From Cylindrobasidium torrendii FP15055 ss-10 (lineage: Eukaryota > Basidiomycota > Agaricomycetes > Agaricales > Physalacriaceae), in assembly GCA_000934385.1 (NCBI GenBank), contig KN880770.1, positions 1 to 22,319 of the forward strand: 22,319 nucleotides of DNA. Direction: 5' to 3'. Shown piece after piece: positions 9,287-20,049 of the stretch. Each line of letters starts with the position of its first letter. Positions within the stretch are counted from its first letter, which is position 1. Below the pieces are notes generated by a model. The model was not told the origin of the DNA and searched no databases. It saw only the letters and a program-made list of their open reading frames with translations. The position numbers and the translations under genes were made by a program.

Positions 9287-10954
9287 ATGGATACTGCTGC
9301 TGCCCTCTCCGCCCTCTCAAATATGTCCCCTGCCATGCTCGAGAGTGCATTGTCCAGCTTCGACCCTCTCAAACCGCCCATGGAGGTTGCTCAGCGCCTC
9401 AAGTCCGGTGCGAACCCTGCAATGCTTGACGCAGGCGTTGAACCCGAGTGTATCGCATGCAAGCAACATATCAAGGGAAAGGTACTGCGCTGCTCGCAAT
9501 GCAAAGGTGTTACGTATTGTAGCGCTCCCGTAAGTGTCTCTTTCTTATTTTTTCATGGTGGCGAAGTCGCCTGCCATGCTCGTACTGTGTGCTGAATTCG
9601 TGGTGTAGTGCAGCAAGAATTCATGGAATGGGACACCTGGGAAGCCTTTGACGTCGCATAAGTACTGGTGTGCACATAACAAAGTTCGCAGCTCTTTCTA
9701 TGTTTTTCATTCTATCTAACGCTGCACGTTTAAGCGACACATGGAACGCCTCCCAACAACTCAGGCCATGCTCTCACAGTACCCTTGGGGAAGACAAGAG
9801 TCTGATGGATCATTCAACGACGACTTGGCGCGAGCACGCTACGACGTTCTAGGTGTTGCGAATATGGGCTTTTGGAGCGTCCGTGCAAGCAACGTTCCTC
9901 ACGTGAATCGTGGTGCGGAAGTCGGCGCGCAGAACCCGATGCACACCCTCATGCAGACTGTTTATGCCAAATTCAATTATACTGATGGGACGGTCTTGCT
10001 CAAAAACAAGCATCTGAGTGATGCGGAGGGATGGAAGATGAAGAAGACTTTGATTCCATTCAGGGATTTTGCGCTTTCTGGGACCAAGCCGCCAAAAGAG
10101 TTGAAGGAGGTGTTGGGAAGTTGGAAGGCGTGGCACGATTGGCGGGGTTTACCAATGGAGAGTCTTGCGCCGTTATTGATGTCGTATCCTCTGACGGTGT
10201 ATTGGCTCCTGGTCAATACCTTGAAGATTACAAGCCCAACCGTGGGGAGCTCAGACAACCGCGTCGCGGTGCACGTCCATCTTTTGGGTGCGGAGGTCGA
10301 GTTGAATTACTTGCCCATGTATGCACGCTTTCCTTTTGTCCGCGCCCGTATCTCATATTTTTCGACAGTTTCTCAGAACTTGCTCTACTACTACCTTTCC
10401 ACGACATCAAATTGGTGATGTTCGGCGACTGCGTGCGCACCATTGTCTCTGAAGGCAAGGACAAGCCTGGCTCTCTCGCCGGCTTAGCCTCACCTAGTAC
10501 CCCGGTCTTTTCATACGCTGCTCCCAAGCCCTCTGGGTCTGGGCGTATAGAAATATTTCTGCATGGTTCAACGTCTCTGTGGGACGAAAACGATGCATGT
10601 TCCACATATGGCAAGCCCAATGCAATTGTGGCATTGAACGGTGGGCTTGGCTCTTACGCGGAATGGATCCCTGTTGTTCGCGCGGCGCATGCAGAGAGGA
10701 TTCCATTTGGCGCGACAGATTATCTCGAACAGAGTGCGGAGCATTCAGTAGAGTCCATTGGCGGGTTCTCTACCAGTATACACATATCAATGCTGCGGCC
10801 AGCGCCGATGGAAAAGCCGATGGAAAGGAGAGAGAGGGAGAAGTACGAGGTGGATTTGAACCCGTTTGCAAGGCCTGGGCAGAGACAGATTGCACCGGTG
10901 AAGTTGCCCAACTTGGTCAACGGCTTCACAATTGCTGTGTGGAAGGAGGATTGA
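9287..10954 (+). CDS. MYND zinc finger protein with MSS51-type C-terminal domain
   Basis: Four exons, 9287-9529, 9609-9683, 9735-10318 and 10369-10954, give 495 aa with consistent phases. The MYND finger is complete only after splicing: ligands Cys55, Cys58, Cys69, Cys72, Cys78, Cys82, His98 and Cys102. The gap between Cys82 and His98 (15 residues) is longer than the 6-8 usual in MYND fingers. The C-terminal half has the MSS51_C-like pattern: LPFHDIKLVMFGDC, then KPNAIVALNGGLGSYAEW and FGATDYLEQSAEHS. Yeast Mss51 controls COX1 translation, but fungi have several proteins with this domain pair, so the role here is open. No obvious mitochondrial presequence is seen (MDTAAALSALSNMSP...). The second intron has an atypical GTTCGC donor but a good TCTAAC branch site and TTAAG acceptor. 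Confidence 0.85.
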
Positions 10955-11092
10955 AAGGGTTGCATCATACGTATAAGGAGTTTGGGAGAGACTACATATG
11001 CATGGGATGCACGACCATGCCGAAATATTGCAAGTGTACGTTCCAACACTAGAGCCCTCGCGAACAAGAAAAACAAAAGACTGTAATCTTCA
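10955..11092. other. Convergent 3' intergenic gap
   Basis: 138 nt between the stop codons of the plus-strand MYND gene and the minus-strand zinc-knuckle gene. The two 3' UTRs must be short or overlap. An A-rich stretch at 11065-11083 could serve plus-strand polyadenylation; no clear terminator signal stands out. Confidence 0.4.
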
Positions 11093-12025
11093 TTAGTCTG
11101 ATAGATCCATGTCCGCCTCTTCGTTATTATGTTCTTCGTTATTAGGTATGGACTGTTCTCCAACTTCCCGCGTCTTAAACCACCATGGGGGCTCATTCGA
11201 TCCATGAAGTATCCGTTTGACTGGCATAACTGGATGCTGCACATAACAAGGAGGTGGCAAATTTGCTGGATGGCTCGACGGCGGAGGGAGCTTTGGCGGG
11301 GGCACTGACGGCGGGGGAGGCACATCATATGTCGGTGGTGGCGGTGAGTACTCGCCAAGACGTGGGAGAGCATAGCCTGTGTACAAAGGCAAGGCCTGGT
11401 AGAGGAATTCGGTGTCGGGGTATTGCGCCCATCGGCACGGCGCAGGTTCGTGTTTGGGAGGAGATAGGGCGCTCAGCATGGGGAATTGGAGAATCTCGTT
11501 TTCGTCCTCTGGCTCGACAAAGACAGATAAGTCGTCGCCTGGGTCTGTGTCGCTTAGGATGCGGTCCCTCATGGCTTCGCGCGGGTCGCACGTAGAATAC
11601 CAGCCCGGGGGATATCCCCAGTTGGCCATATTTTTGAGCCAGTCTGGGCAATCATTGGGGCCGACAGCATCGCGAAGGAGGTCACTGGAAATGCGGCCTG
11701 GAATGAAGGCGTACAGCCATTCGAGACGCTGGTCTTGCCCTTCCACATGAATACGCTCCCCACGACGCTTGGGAGGGGACCAAAACTCATACATGCGTTG
11801 TGTAAGTTCAATGAGGGCGTTGTTCCATGGAAGTGGACAGTCTGATTTTTGGTGGTCGGGCGAGCCACAGTTGAAGCAACAGGATGTGTATTGAAGCTGT
11901 GATTCGTCGCGCTGACCAAGAGCAGTATGTGATATAGGTGTGTAGATTCCAGATTGGAGCCACGGAGAGGTTGATAGAGGCTGGGGATCACTGTAAAATG
12001 AGGGATCTAGCTGGGCGCCTGCCAT
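11093..12025 (-). CDS. CCHC zinc-knuckle protein with PSP-like motif (ZCCHC8-like)
   Basis: Single exon of 310 aa. A CCHC knuckle (Cys50, Cys53, His58, Cys63; CFNCGSPDHQKSDC) is followed by a PSP-like segment at about 108-143 (PGRISSDLLRDAVG, then WLKNMANWGYPPGWYS). This pair is typical of ZCCHC8, the scaffold of the nuclear exosome targeting complex, and of related spliceosome-associated proteins, so a nuclear RNA-processing role is inferred. The C-terminal third is proline-rich (230-270) and the protein ends in an acidic DMDLSD tail. The start is forced: the next Met is downstream of the knuckle. That ATG lies inside the last codons of the upstream glutaredoxin-like gene (19-nt overlap, different frame). 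So either the mRNA is bicistronic, or an unseen 5' exon exists, or the genes are alternatively spliced together. Confidence 0.82.
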   Translation of the reverse strand: MAGAQLDPSFYSDPQPLSTSPWLQSGIYTPISHTALGQRDESQLQYTSCCFNCGSPDHQKSDCPLPWNNALIELTQRMYEFWSPPKRRGERIHVEGQDQRLEWLYAFIPGRISSDLLRDAVGPNDCPDWLKNMANWGYPPGWYSTCDPREAMRDRILSDTDPGDDLSVFVEPEDENEILQFPMLSALSPPKHEPAPCRWAQYPDTEFLYQALPLYTGYALPRLGEYSPPPPTYDVPPPPSVPPPKLPPPSSHPANLPPPCYVQHPVMPVKRILHGSNEPPWWFKTREVGEQSIPNNEEHNNEEADMDLSD

Positions 12026-12347
12026 CCTTCAAGAGCCTTCTCGACGTCTGCAGCGTCCCAGCGTCCCTTTACGACCTCTTTGCCCTCGAGATGGAGAGCC
12101 GGGATCCAGTATACGTATTTTCGTTTCCAACGTTCTTGGCCTGCGTCCTGTATGTTGATCACATCGAGCTCGAACGGGCGCGTCTGGCGGACTTTAGCGA
12201 GCTCAGCCTTGGCGACCTGATGCACGATGAATTGCATTTTTGCGTGTTGTGAGAGTTACGCACGTCGCACAGAGAGCAGTTTGGTCCGGAGAAGAGAGTG
12301 AAGCGCGGGAGGCGCGCCGCCGACCGCAAGAGGAGAGATGGGTGCAT
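12007..12347 (-). CDS. Glutaredoxin-like protein (DUF836 / YDR286C type)
   Basis: Small thioredoxin-fold protein, 97 aa, in two exons: 12347-12264 and 12216-12007 (GTGCGT donor, TCAG acceptor, phase 0). Residues RFTLFSGPNCSLCD form the first beta strand and the CxxC redox motif (Cys24 and Cys27), joined after splicing to VAKAELAKVRQTRPFELDVINIQ. The later YVYWIPALHLEG supplies the cis-Pro loop, and WDAADVEKALEGW the final helix. The length matches the family. An in-frame ATG at 12389 would add 14 Arg/Pro-rich residues. The N-terminus (MHPSLLLRSAARLPR) is itself basic and lacks acidic residues, so mitochondrial targeting is possible with either start. The physiological partner is unknown. Its 3' end overlaps the zinc-knuckle ORF, and its 5' end faces the large CCCH/AAA+ gene across a very short gap. 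Confidence 0.88.
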
Positions 12348-12494
12348 GACGAACGGCGAACGCGGTGTGCGTGACCTGCCTGCAGGCATTTTCCGAGGCG
12401 GTCGATCAATCGGACGCTATAGTGACTATAGTTCCCAACATCGTCCTCTGCCAGGCGCATACACACGGGACACGCAGCTGATGCATCTGGGGGC
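12348..12494. promoter_or_regulatory. Short divergent promoter region
   Basis: Only 147 nt (105 nt if the ATG at 12389 is used) separate the minus-strand glutaredoxin-like start from the plus-strand CCCH/AAA+ start at 12495, so the two genes very likely share a bidirectional promoter. It contains the partly symmetric CTATAGTGACTATAG at 12418-12432. No strong TATA box is visible in either direction. Confidence 0.5.
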
Positions 12495-15400
12495 ATGACA
12501 CTGTCTGCGCCATCATGGAGGGTCAAACGTGCGTATTTTTCCAATTTTGTCTGGCCATTTTGTGACACCATCCACAGGAACGCCCTGCCCGTTCTACGCG
12601 CGCGGCAATTGCATATTTTCGGAGCGATGCAATTTCCTGCATATCCAGGAGGACGACAGGACACTGGTGGAACCCGAGGCGTACGTCGTCCGGCACGAAA
12701 CAAAGCGCAGGGAAATTCCACCTGAGCCAGCGGCCCAAATTCCAGAGCCAGAGCAGCCAAAGCCAGACCTCGAACCGGTTGTCCCTCGCAAGTCACGGCG
12801 GTCGTTCTTCCCAAAGCGGATGGGCTCAGATGCCGCGACGCGGATGTCGGCAATGCTCAGAGAGCTCAAGGGAGTCATCGGCGAGAAGGACAGGGAGCCA
12901 GAAGACGAGGTCGCGGCACTGCCACTTCCCACGGTTGACACCTACTCCCCATCTCCGCCAACGCAGGTCGCGTCCCCGGAGCCAATCTTTGCGCCATCCC
13001 GAGCTTCCCACAGTCTATACGAACCGCTAGACCCGCCACCAGACCTCCTTTCACCAGTAAGCATGCCTGACCTACACCTTCGTTCGTTTAGTCGCGACTA
13101 CGACAATGCTTCCGACACTTCGTTTGCCACTTGGGTCACCCCAATCCCATTCTCCCTATCGCCCCCGCACACACCTGCAATGTCCTCTACATTTGACCTA
13201 CTATCTTCTCCATTTGGTTCACCATCGTCCAAGCTTACTTCCCCACATTTGGCTTCGTTCGCAAGCCGGTTCAATCCACTGTCCCCGCCCAAGGCTGAGC
13301 CGCAAGAAGAGCAACAGCAGCTCGATCTCGACGAGCTCGATTCCCCTTCGACGCATAAATTCGCCGGGAAGACCATTCAACCTTCTGCCCGTCAATTGGA
13401 TGACAGCCCCCCTCTACGCGTCGAACAAGACAATTCCAACCTCACCGCTCGCTGGGACTCGTCGGGACAAGACACGGCGCTGTTTGTAGGCAGTCTGTCC
13501 GACCAGGAAATCAAGGAAGCCTTGAAACGACCTTTGCCCACGGAACATCTTGATTCACACCAAGACTTCAATGTCAAGGAGGCTACCACGTCGTCCCCTA
13601 CACCTCCACCTCAACAAAATCGTGTCCTCCCTCAGGAGGCAGACAATGAGAATGATAGTGACCCAGACGAGGTTGCGCAACTAGCGTATCTTGACGACAC
13701 AGATATCTCTCCGCGACAAGACGAGACCCTACATAACATCTACGACGCATACTCTGACGATGACGACTCGGACCGCGATGCTTTGGACACAGATTCGGAA
13801 GACATGCACAACAATCAGCTCGACCCAGCACTCATCGCGCCCCCGCCAGTTATGACCCCTCACTCAACTTTGCGGCATTCACTAGTGTTCTCGCCGCCTG
13901 GAGAGAAGGCACCTGGGCAGTCATTGGATGTACATGCAGCTGCATTTGCGGATTTAGAGACGTCTCGAGACTCATTGGATTTACGGCCACCCTCGCTGGA
14001 CCGGCAGGATCCCCCGCCAACCCCTTCGCGATTCCGGCCGTGGCAGAGTCCATTCGCGCCTCCTCCAAGGTCAGCCAAGGGGGAGGGTCATTCAAGGAGT
14101 AGGCAATCTTCTGGGGACGACACACCGCTCTCTACACCGCCGGAATCGTCTAGAAGTGGATCAGGTAACGGTGCGCCGGCTGAGCCGTCTGCAAAGGTAC
14201 CTTTCGGGTTTAGGAAACCTAATCAGCAGGTATATTCCCTCATCTTGTCATTAGCAATCAATGGCGCTGATCAGACCTGTAGCCTAGTCAAAGGGCGTCG
14301 GTTTTGGTCGAACGAGCAGGACCGAGCGTCCCGCCCGTGTTCCGCGAGGACACCCAAGAGGAGGAGCTACACGGAGTGGGAGATAGTACGTCCCCCGTTT
14401 CGTTCAAGGCTGCTGCAAAAGGCCTCAAGCCTTTGCGACTAGTAAGCACGCATTTCCCATCACGGCCTGCACTGACATGTCCACATAGTCTACCATTCTC
14501 ACCCCGGAAAATATCTCTCCTTTTGCATCTCCAAGAAACTCTGCTTCATTCACTCCTCGAATGGGGTCTGGCAACCTCAAACATGCGTCGCTATCCTCTG
14601 CTGTATCTTCTCACACGTCGACGAACAAAGTTATGGTATGTTCATCTCTTGAATCTAGCCTCAAATTCCCAACTGACGGGTTGAGCTATCACATCTACCA
14701 CACATATCCGAGGATTATCTTAATTACAACACCCCGCCCGTACTGCGCGCGCCTCTAGGCCCAATGTCTGCGCCCCTAGAGCAGCAAGTTTGGCCGAAGT
14801 TCATCAATACTGAGGGATCAGTTTCCGTTGGGGGCGCACCCAAATCCACTTCAGGCGATGCACAAGTGCAGAATGGGGGATACTTTGAGCGCCCGGTTGG
14901 CAAAAGTAGCCAAGAGAGATTCGAAAAGGAAATGGTAGACAGGATTGAAGAGCAGGCTGTGGATGGCTTCAAGTTCCCAGCGGGGCAGCAACTGACCTAC
15001 GATGAAAACACCATACTGGAGGAAGATGAGGGCGACATATTCGATGGGTATAGGGACCTCGGCACCCCTGACAAGACGGACCTTCACAGCGCGTTGTCGA
15101 GTGACCACATCGAGAAGATTGAGGAGATGCAAGGCCAAGAGTCCGTCGGACAGTCCGGCCATGGTACGCTCCAGTCACTTGAGCGCAGCGTCCAGCAGCT
15201 GGAGGATAGCATTCAGCACCCTTTCCAACGCACCCCTCAACAATCCACTGAGAAAATCCACTCCGCCTTCAAAAGGAGCCCTCCACAGTCTGTCGATCGG
15301 ACAGCAAGGTCTCTCGAGCAGAGTCCTCGGCTAGTGCAACAATCGTCGTTTGAAGACGCAGATGACGGAGATGGCGAATACTCACAAGGTCAATTCCTCG

Positions 15401-18400
15401 ATGCGGAGGATATGGAGGATTTTACTCTGCAGGCGGAAGAAGAGTTCATTCGGCGGCGCATCTCCGGGACTCAGAATTCGGCGCCAAAGCCTGTATCACA
15501 GGTTTCTGAACCCGAGCTGACTCTATCAGACAAACAGTTTAGTTCGGCTTCAGCTCAACAAGGGCCGGTGCATTCCAAGCGGCCGTTGGTTACTTCTCCG
15601 CAAGGCTGGGTTGAATCCCCACAGGCGTCCGCTATTTCTTCACGAGAGCTGGCTAAGCCTGTCACGTCTTCCATATCCTCACAGCAGTCGGTTGCATCTT
15701 CTCGAGAGTCGACTTCGCCTTCACACCGAGAGTCTTCACCGCGCGGAGAGGCTTCACCACCGCGGCAAGCTTCGCGGTCGAGCCAGTCAGTTACATCCGA
15801 ATCAATGCCGTCCCCGCAACAATCGCCTGCGCAGTCGGCCCTTCATGAACAACTGTTTAGACCTTTGTCACAGCCACTTACGTCTCTGAACCAACCGGGA
15901 ACGCCTCATGAACGATCCTTTTCCTCCCTTCACGACACAGCACCATCTACGAAGGCGTCGAGTCCGTTCAGGGAGCAGTCAGTTGCAGGTCGGTCTCGCC
16001 AATTTTAGGGCGACCTTATGTTTCTAACGCCTCGTAGCAGCTTCTTCTCGCCACGATTCAGAGGCTACATCGTTTGGACAAGCGTCCGTCGCTTCGTCTG
16101 CTCATCGGTCAATCTCGTCTCGACAATCAGCTTCGTCTCGACAGTCGGTTTCGTCTCAACAGCTAGCTTCGTCTCCGCAGCAACTGGTTACGGACATGTC
16201 TTCCAAACAGACGACTATACCACGTCCAGAGTCGGCCCACCTTCCGGCGCGCTCGTCTTTGCAACATGACCTCCAGGCGGCTTCACCCCAACAACCGGCA
16301 GCTTCGTCCGAGCAGCAGCTGGCTACGAACGGGTCCCCTGAACAGACAACAACATCTCCAGAGTCGGCCCATTTTCCGGCGCACTCAACTTCTCCTCAAT
16401 ACAACTCTCAAGCGACTTCGTCTCGACAGCGGTCGGTCGTGTCTCCGCGACAGACGAGCACATCTCGTCAAGGGTCGGTTCACTTTCCAGCGCGCTCAGC
16501 TTCTACCCAACAAGAGTCCCATGAAACTTCGTCTCGAGAGCACTCAACTGCGTCCTCGTCCCGACAACAGTCAATGTCAGCTTCATCCCGACAACAGTCG
16601 GCGGCGATTGCATCGCAGCAGCAATCAATGGCATCGTCACCTCATCAAGCCTCGCCCCCGTCGTCTCGGCAGCCGTCTGTAGCGACTTCTTCACGTCAGC
16701 ACTCAGTGTCGTCTCATCCTGAGTCACTAAAATTCCAGAGACAGTCACAGAGGGAATCGTCAAGCCCTGCGCAGCACCAGCTGGCAAAGGCCGGTCATCC
16801 TTATGAGCAACAGTCAGCAGCGAGCTCTGTGTCTAGTCGGCGGCCTACTTCCAGACCGCAATTCAAAGCGAATTCGACTCCTGAACACGATCCCACAGCA
16901 TTTCATCCTTCACTGCACTCACCGTCGACTTCTACCTCCCAGAGGCGGTCTCCGCCCGTGTCTTCAGCGCAACATCCGCTTGTGTCTCCAGGGCACTCTC
17001 TATCCTCATCTCAAGGTTACTTTGCGCCCGTCTCCCGAACCCATTCGGCTTCGAGCTCCGCGTCACAGAAATCCCCGTCACCCCGTGTACGATCACCGCC
17101 AAGTTCATTACAACGATCGACCTCCCCACGCCAATCAACTACTTCCCAGCGACAGTCATCTTCAGCACAGTCTGTAGACTTCTCACCAGCGCCCGAGGAT
17201 GAGTTTGTTCGGCGACCTTTGTCTGCGGTACAGGCTGCCTCGCGGAGTGCGACTCCCCGTTCTTCTCCGTCAATTACAAGGCAGTCGACCTCCCGACAAG
17301 ACGTTCCACCAGCGTCTCATCGACAATCTGTGTCTGTCGTTGCTTCTCAAGGGCAGTCCATGTCGAGCTCTTCATCTCAACAACAGTCACATGCGTCCCA
17401 ACGACAGTCGCCGTCAGAATCCCATCAAAAGGCAGCAAGTTCAATTGCTCAGCGGCAGTCACCCTCTGGGACCATATCCTCACCGCGTGTGACAAACAGT
17501 CAGATACAGTCCGCCCCCAGACCTATCTCCATGCAGGACAAAGAATGGTCGAACAGCCCACCCCAAATTCAGCGGCGAGCTGGAGTCACGACGTCTCCAC
17601 CAGAGGGAGTGCAGTCTGACAGTGTTAGGCGAAGTGCGATGGGAGAAGATAGGCTTGCTGATTCGCCAACACAAGAGGATCTTACTGTTCATCCTTCCAG
17701 TGTGCATGAGCCACCGCTCCCGGTACCGGCCTACGATGATTCTGTTTTTTCTCAAGAGCTTACTATCCATCCCCCGAGTCCGTCTGCAGAAGACCCTTCC
17801 CCGAGTGGTAGCGTCGAGCCCCAGTATGCTACAGTGCCTCCAGTACCCCAGGATGGTATTCCCAGAACCGCGCCTCTTCCACATGAGCATCATCGAATTC
17901 CATCGAGCCGCAAAGAGAGCCTGGAAGTGAATGCGAACCTAGCCAACGGTCATCGTATACCCGTTCAGGACGATGCAGCTGCGCCACGCTCCGCGCCGCT
18001 ACGGCCATTCGCTCATCGCAATGGAAGTCTCGATCCATTGGACACTCGACAGACATTGTCACCGGTTATCGCGAATTCACCTCTCCGTTCAGCAACTTCG
18101 GCTGGCCAGCGACCGCTTTCTGTAGCGGTCACGACTCCCAAGCCAGCGCTGATGTTCGCCATTGCTAGTGATGATCCTGAGGAGGTCCGGCGAGTATTGG
18201 CGACAGGCGAAGCTGGACCGAATGACAATGTGGGCCCGCAGAGCGCACTGGCTTTCACTCTGGGGAATGACCAATTGGCACATAAGTTGGACATCGTCAA
18301 GGTGTTGCTAGAGTACGGAGCGGACACATCTGAGTTGAAGGACCAGGACCAGGCGCTCGCGAAGGTGTTGATGGACCAGGTGGATGATGCGACGAGGTAC

Positions 18401-19455
18401 TATCTGAGCAAGGCAGAGACGGCTTTGACGCGGAAAACGGATGCATTGATGAAACGGTCATCATTCAAACCAATTGCGAAGCTGCGGTACGGAATCATCG
18501 GGCAGGATAGAGCATTGGAGCAGCTCTTCCGTGTGCTCAGTATGCATAACCAAAAGATATCAACAACACCGATTGTCATGCTTCTCTGCGGTAGGCTCTT
18601 TCTGGCTCGGAATGAACGTGAATATGAAGGCTCATGTGCTGCAGGTCCAAGTGGATATGGAAAGAGTCTACTGGCACAAAAATGTATGCCATCTATATTA
18701 CTGTTGTCTGGGATGGCATGCTAATCGCTTGTGCAGTCGGTGGTCTTCTGGATGTACCAACACACACGGTCAATATGACTACACTACGGTCAGCGCACGA
18801 CCTATGGCAGTCATATTCCATCACGCCTGAGCTGAACGGCAACTCTCGATGTACGTTGGTCGAATTCCTCATCAATAATGAGGGCAAGCGCGCCATCGTC
18901 GTGCTTGATGTATGTTCCATCCATCGTATTTCTAAAAGCCCTCTCATGCGTTAGCAGGAAATCGAGAAAACCAAGGAGGATAGCGTGCTTTGGTCGTTGC
19001 TTCTCCCTTGGGAGTCTGGACGCTGCTCGTTCGAAGCGAACAGCATGAACATCGATGTCCGCAACGTCGTCTGGTTGGGGACATCCAATATTGGACAAGA
19101 TTTGATCTTCGAGCATCATACCAAACTGCACAAACCAGAGGAGGTCATGACACGAAATGAGTATGTCGAACTCATGGGCTCTGTGCGCCCGCGCGTATCT
19201 GACCGCCTGGGCGCCTCCGTCCTTTCGCGAGTGACCACAATCCTGCCGTTTGTTCCGTTCACAATGGAGGAAAAGAGGGCGTTGGCCAGTGAGGCTCTGT
19301 CCGGGATCTCAAGCGACATCACTGCAGAGCTGGGTAGAGAAGCAATGCAGGGGGTCGTTGACGGTGCGCTGGAAGAGTTCATCCCTGAGGAAGGGGCAAG
19401 GTCGATTTACCGGGCGGTTTCAAGTCTTGTGGTTGATGCCATGGACTTGATCTGA
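12495..19455 (+). CDS. Giant CCCH zinc finger / disordered / ankyrin / AAA+ ATPase protein
   Basis: Nine exons: 12495-12528, 12578-14229, 14283-14441, 14489-14635, 14713-15988, 16038-18590, 18645-18683, 18737-18909 and 18958-19455. All phases agree, giving 2176 aa. Domains: a CCCH finger (Cys15, Cys23, Cys29, His33); Pro/Ser-rich and acidic disordered sequence (about 40-950); a Ser/Gln/Arg repeat tract (about 950-1600); ankyrin-like helices (about 1790-1855, LDIVKVLLEYGAD); and an AAA+ domain with Walker A GPSGYGKS (1941-1948), Walker B AIVVLDE (Asp2011, Glu2012), sensor 1 WLGTSN (to Asn2055) and a ClpB-like RPRVSDRLG segment. Ankyrin followed by a single ClpB-type AAA+ domain recalls the Skd3/CLPB disaggregase, which is an inference. 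Start choice: ATG 12495 with the GTGCGT donor stays in frame; ATG 12515 works only with a weak GTCAAA donor. The join at intron 14636-14712 is the least certain. Without it, one frame stops at 14758 and the next ATG is at 14764. Confidence 0.72.
15600..17520 (+). repeat. Degenerate SSRQ(Q)S-type coding repeat
   Basis: Within the large gene, codons for Ser, Gln, Arg and Ala recur in a degenerate unit of about 5-8 residues, such as SSRQQS, SSRQSA and SSQQQS. At DNA level this is a frequent TC(T/C)CGACA(A/G)TC-like word, densest near 16110-16180 and 16530-16710. The tract encodes a low-complexity, probably disordered, Gln-rich segment and spans intron 15989-16037. It is prone to length variation and to misassembly from short reads. 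Confidence 0.8.
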
Positions 19456-20049
19456 GGACGCGAAGAAGTTGATGTAAATAACGAATAGAGACGACTAATC
19501 CATGTCTTTCAATTGCTTGCGTTTGTTTTCTTGCTTATATACCTACTTACATACGACGACATACCTACATACGTTATAACGCGCTGGGTGGATTGGATCT
19601 TTCCTGAGCCATGTACATGCTTATTCTATGTATTTTACTGCTGCTTGCACCCCATACCGTGACGCTAAAGCAACTACTTTGCGCTGAGTTTGGGCGTGAC
19701 TCAGGCCCTAGGCATCAGTCCAGAATACTAATCAGCCTGTACTAGGAGTGATAATTGTAAGTTTCGATTGGAAACGTGTGTAGAACTGGTGCAAGAGGCT
19801 CCAGATTCACGACATTTGGCGCAGTGCCCAGGTCTTGAGGCGAGACTGAGATCCGGCATGGCCGTATGTCGGGTCCGGTGAGAGAGCACGTGGGTTTATG
19901 TGAGCAGGCCCTCAAGAAAGAAATTTGATCGATAAGCCTCTTAGTAACTGACCGTGAAAACCTTGTCCAGTCGTTCTCTTTCCTCGACGACCACGGAGGC
20001 GGTCCCATCACACATTTTCATCCTTTCCTCCTGTAAAATCTAGCCCGCC
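19456..20049 (+). promoter_or_regulatory. Intergenic region and upstream region of EF2 copy B
   Basis: 594 nt. The first part is the 3' UTR of the AAA+ gene and carries a TACATAC/CTACTTACATAC-rich stretch at about 19538-19576. The last 75 nt before the EF2 ATG (20050) are pyrimidine-rich (TCTCTTTCCTC, TTTTCATCCTTTCCTCC), a common leader type for highly expressed fungal translation genes. No TATA box is evident, unlike copy A. Confidence 0.45.

Noticed and set aside
12515..12528. ATG at 12515 (MEGQT...) as start of the CCCH gene
   Set aside because: With the good GTGCGT donor it leaves the wrong phase for the CCCH frame. It works only with a weak GTCAAA donor at 12522, giving MEGTPCPFY, which remains a minor alternative.
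16503..16787. Antisense open frames across the Ser/Gln repeat (also 17480-17893)
   Set aside because: They arise from the repetitive coding sequence read backwards; no start context, domain or splice support.
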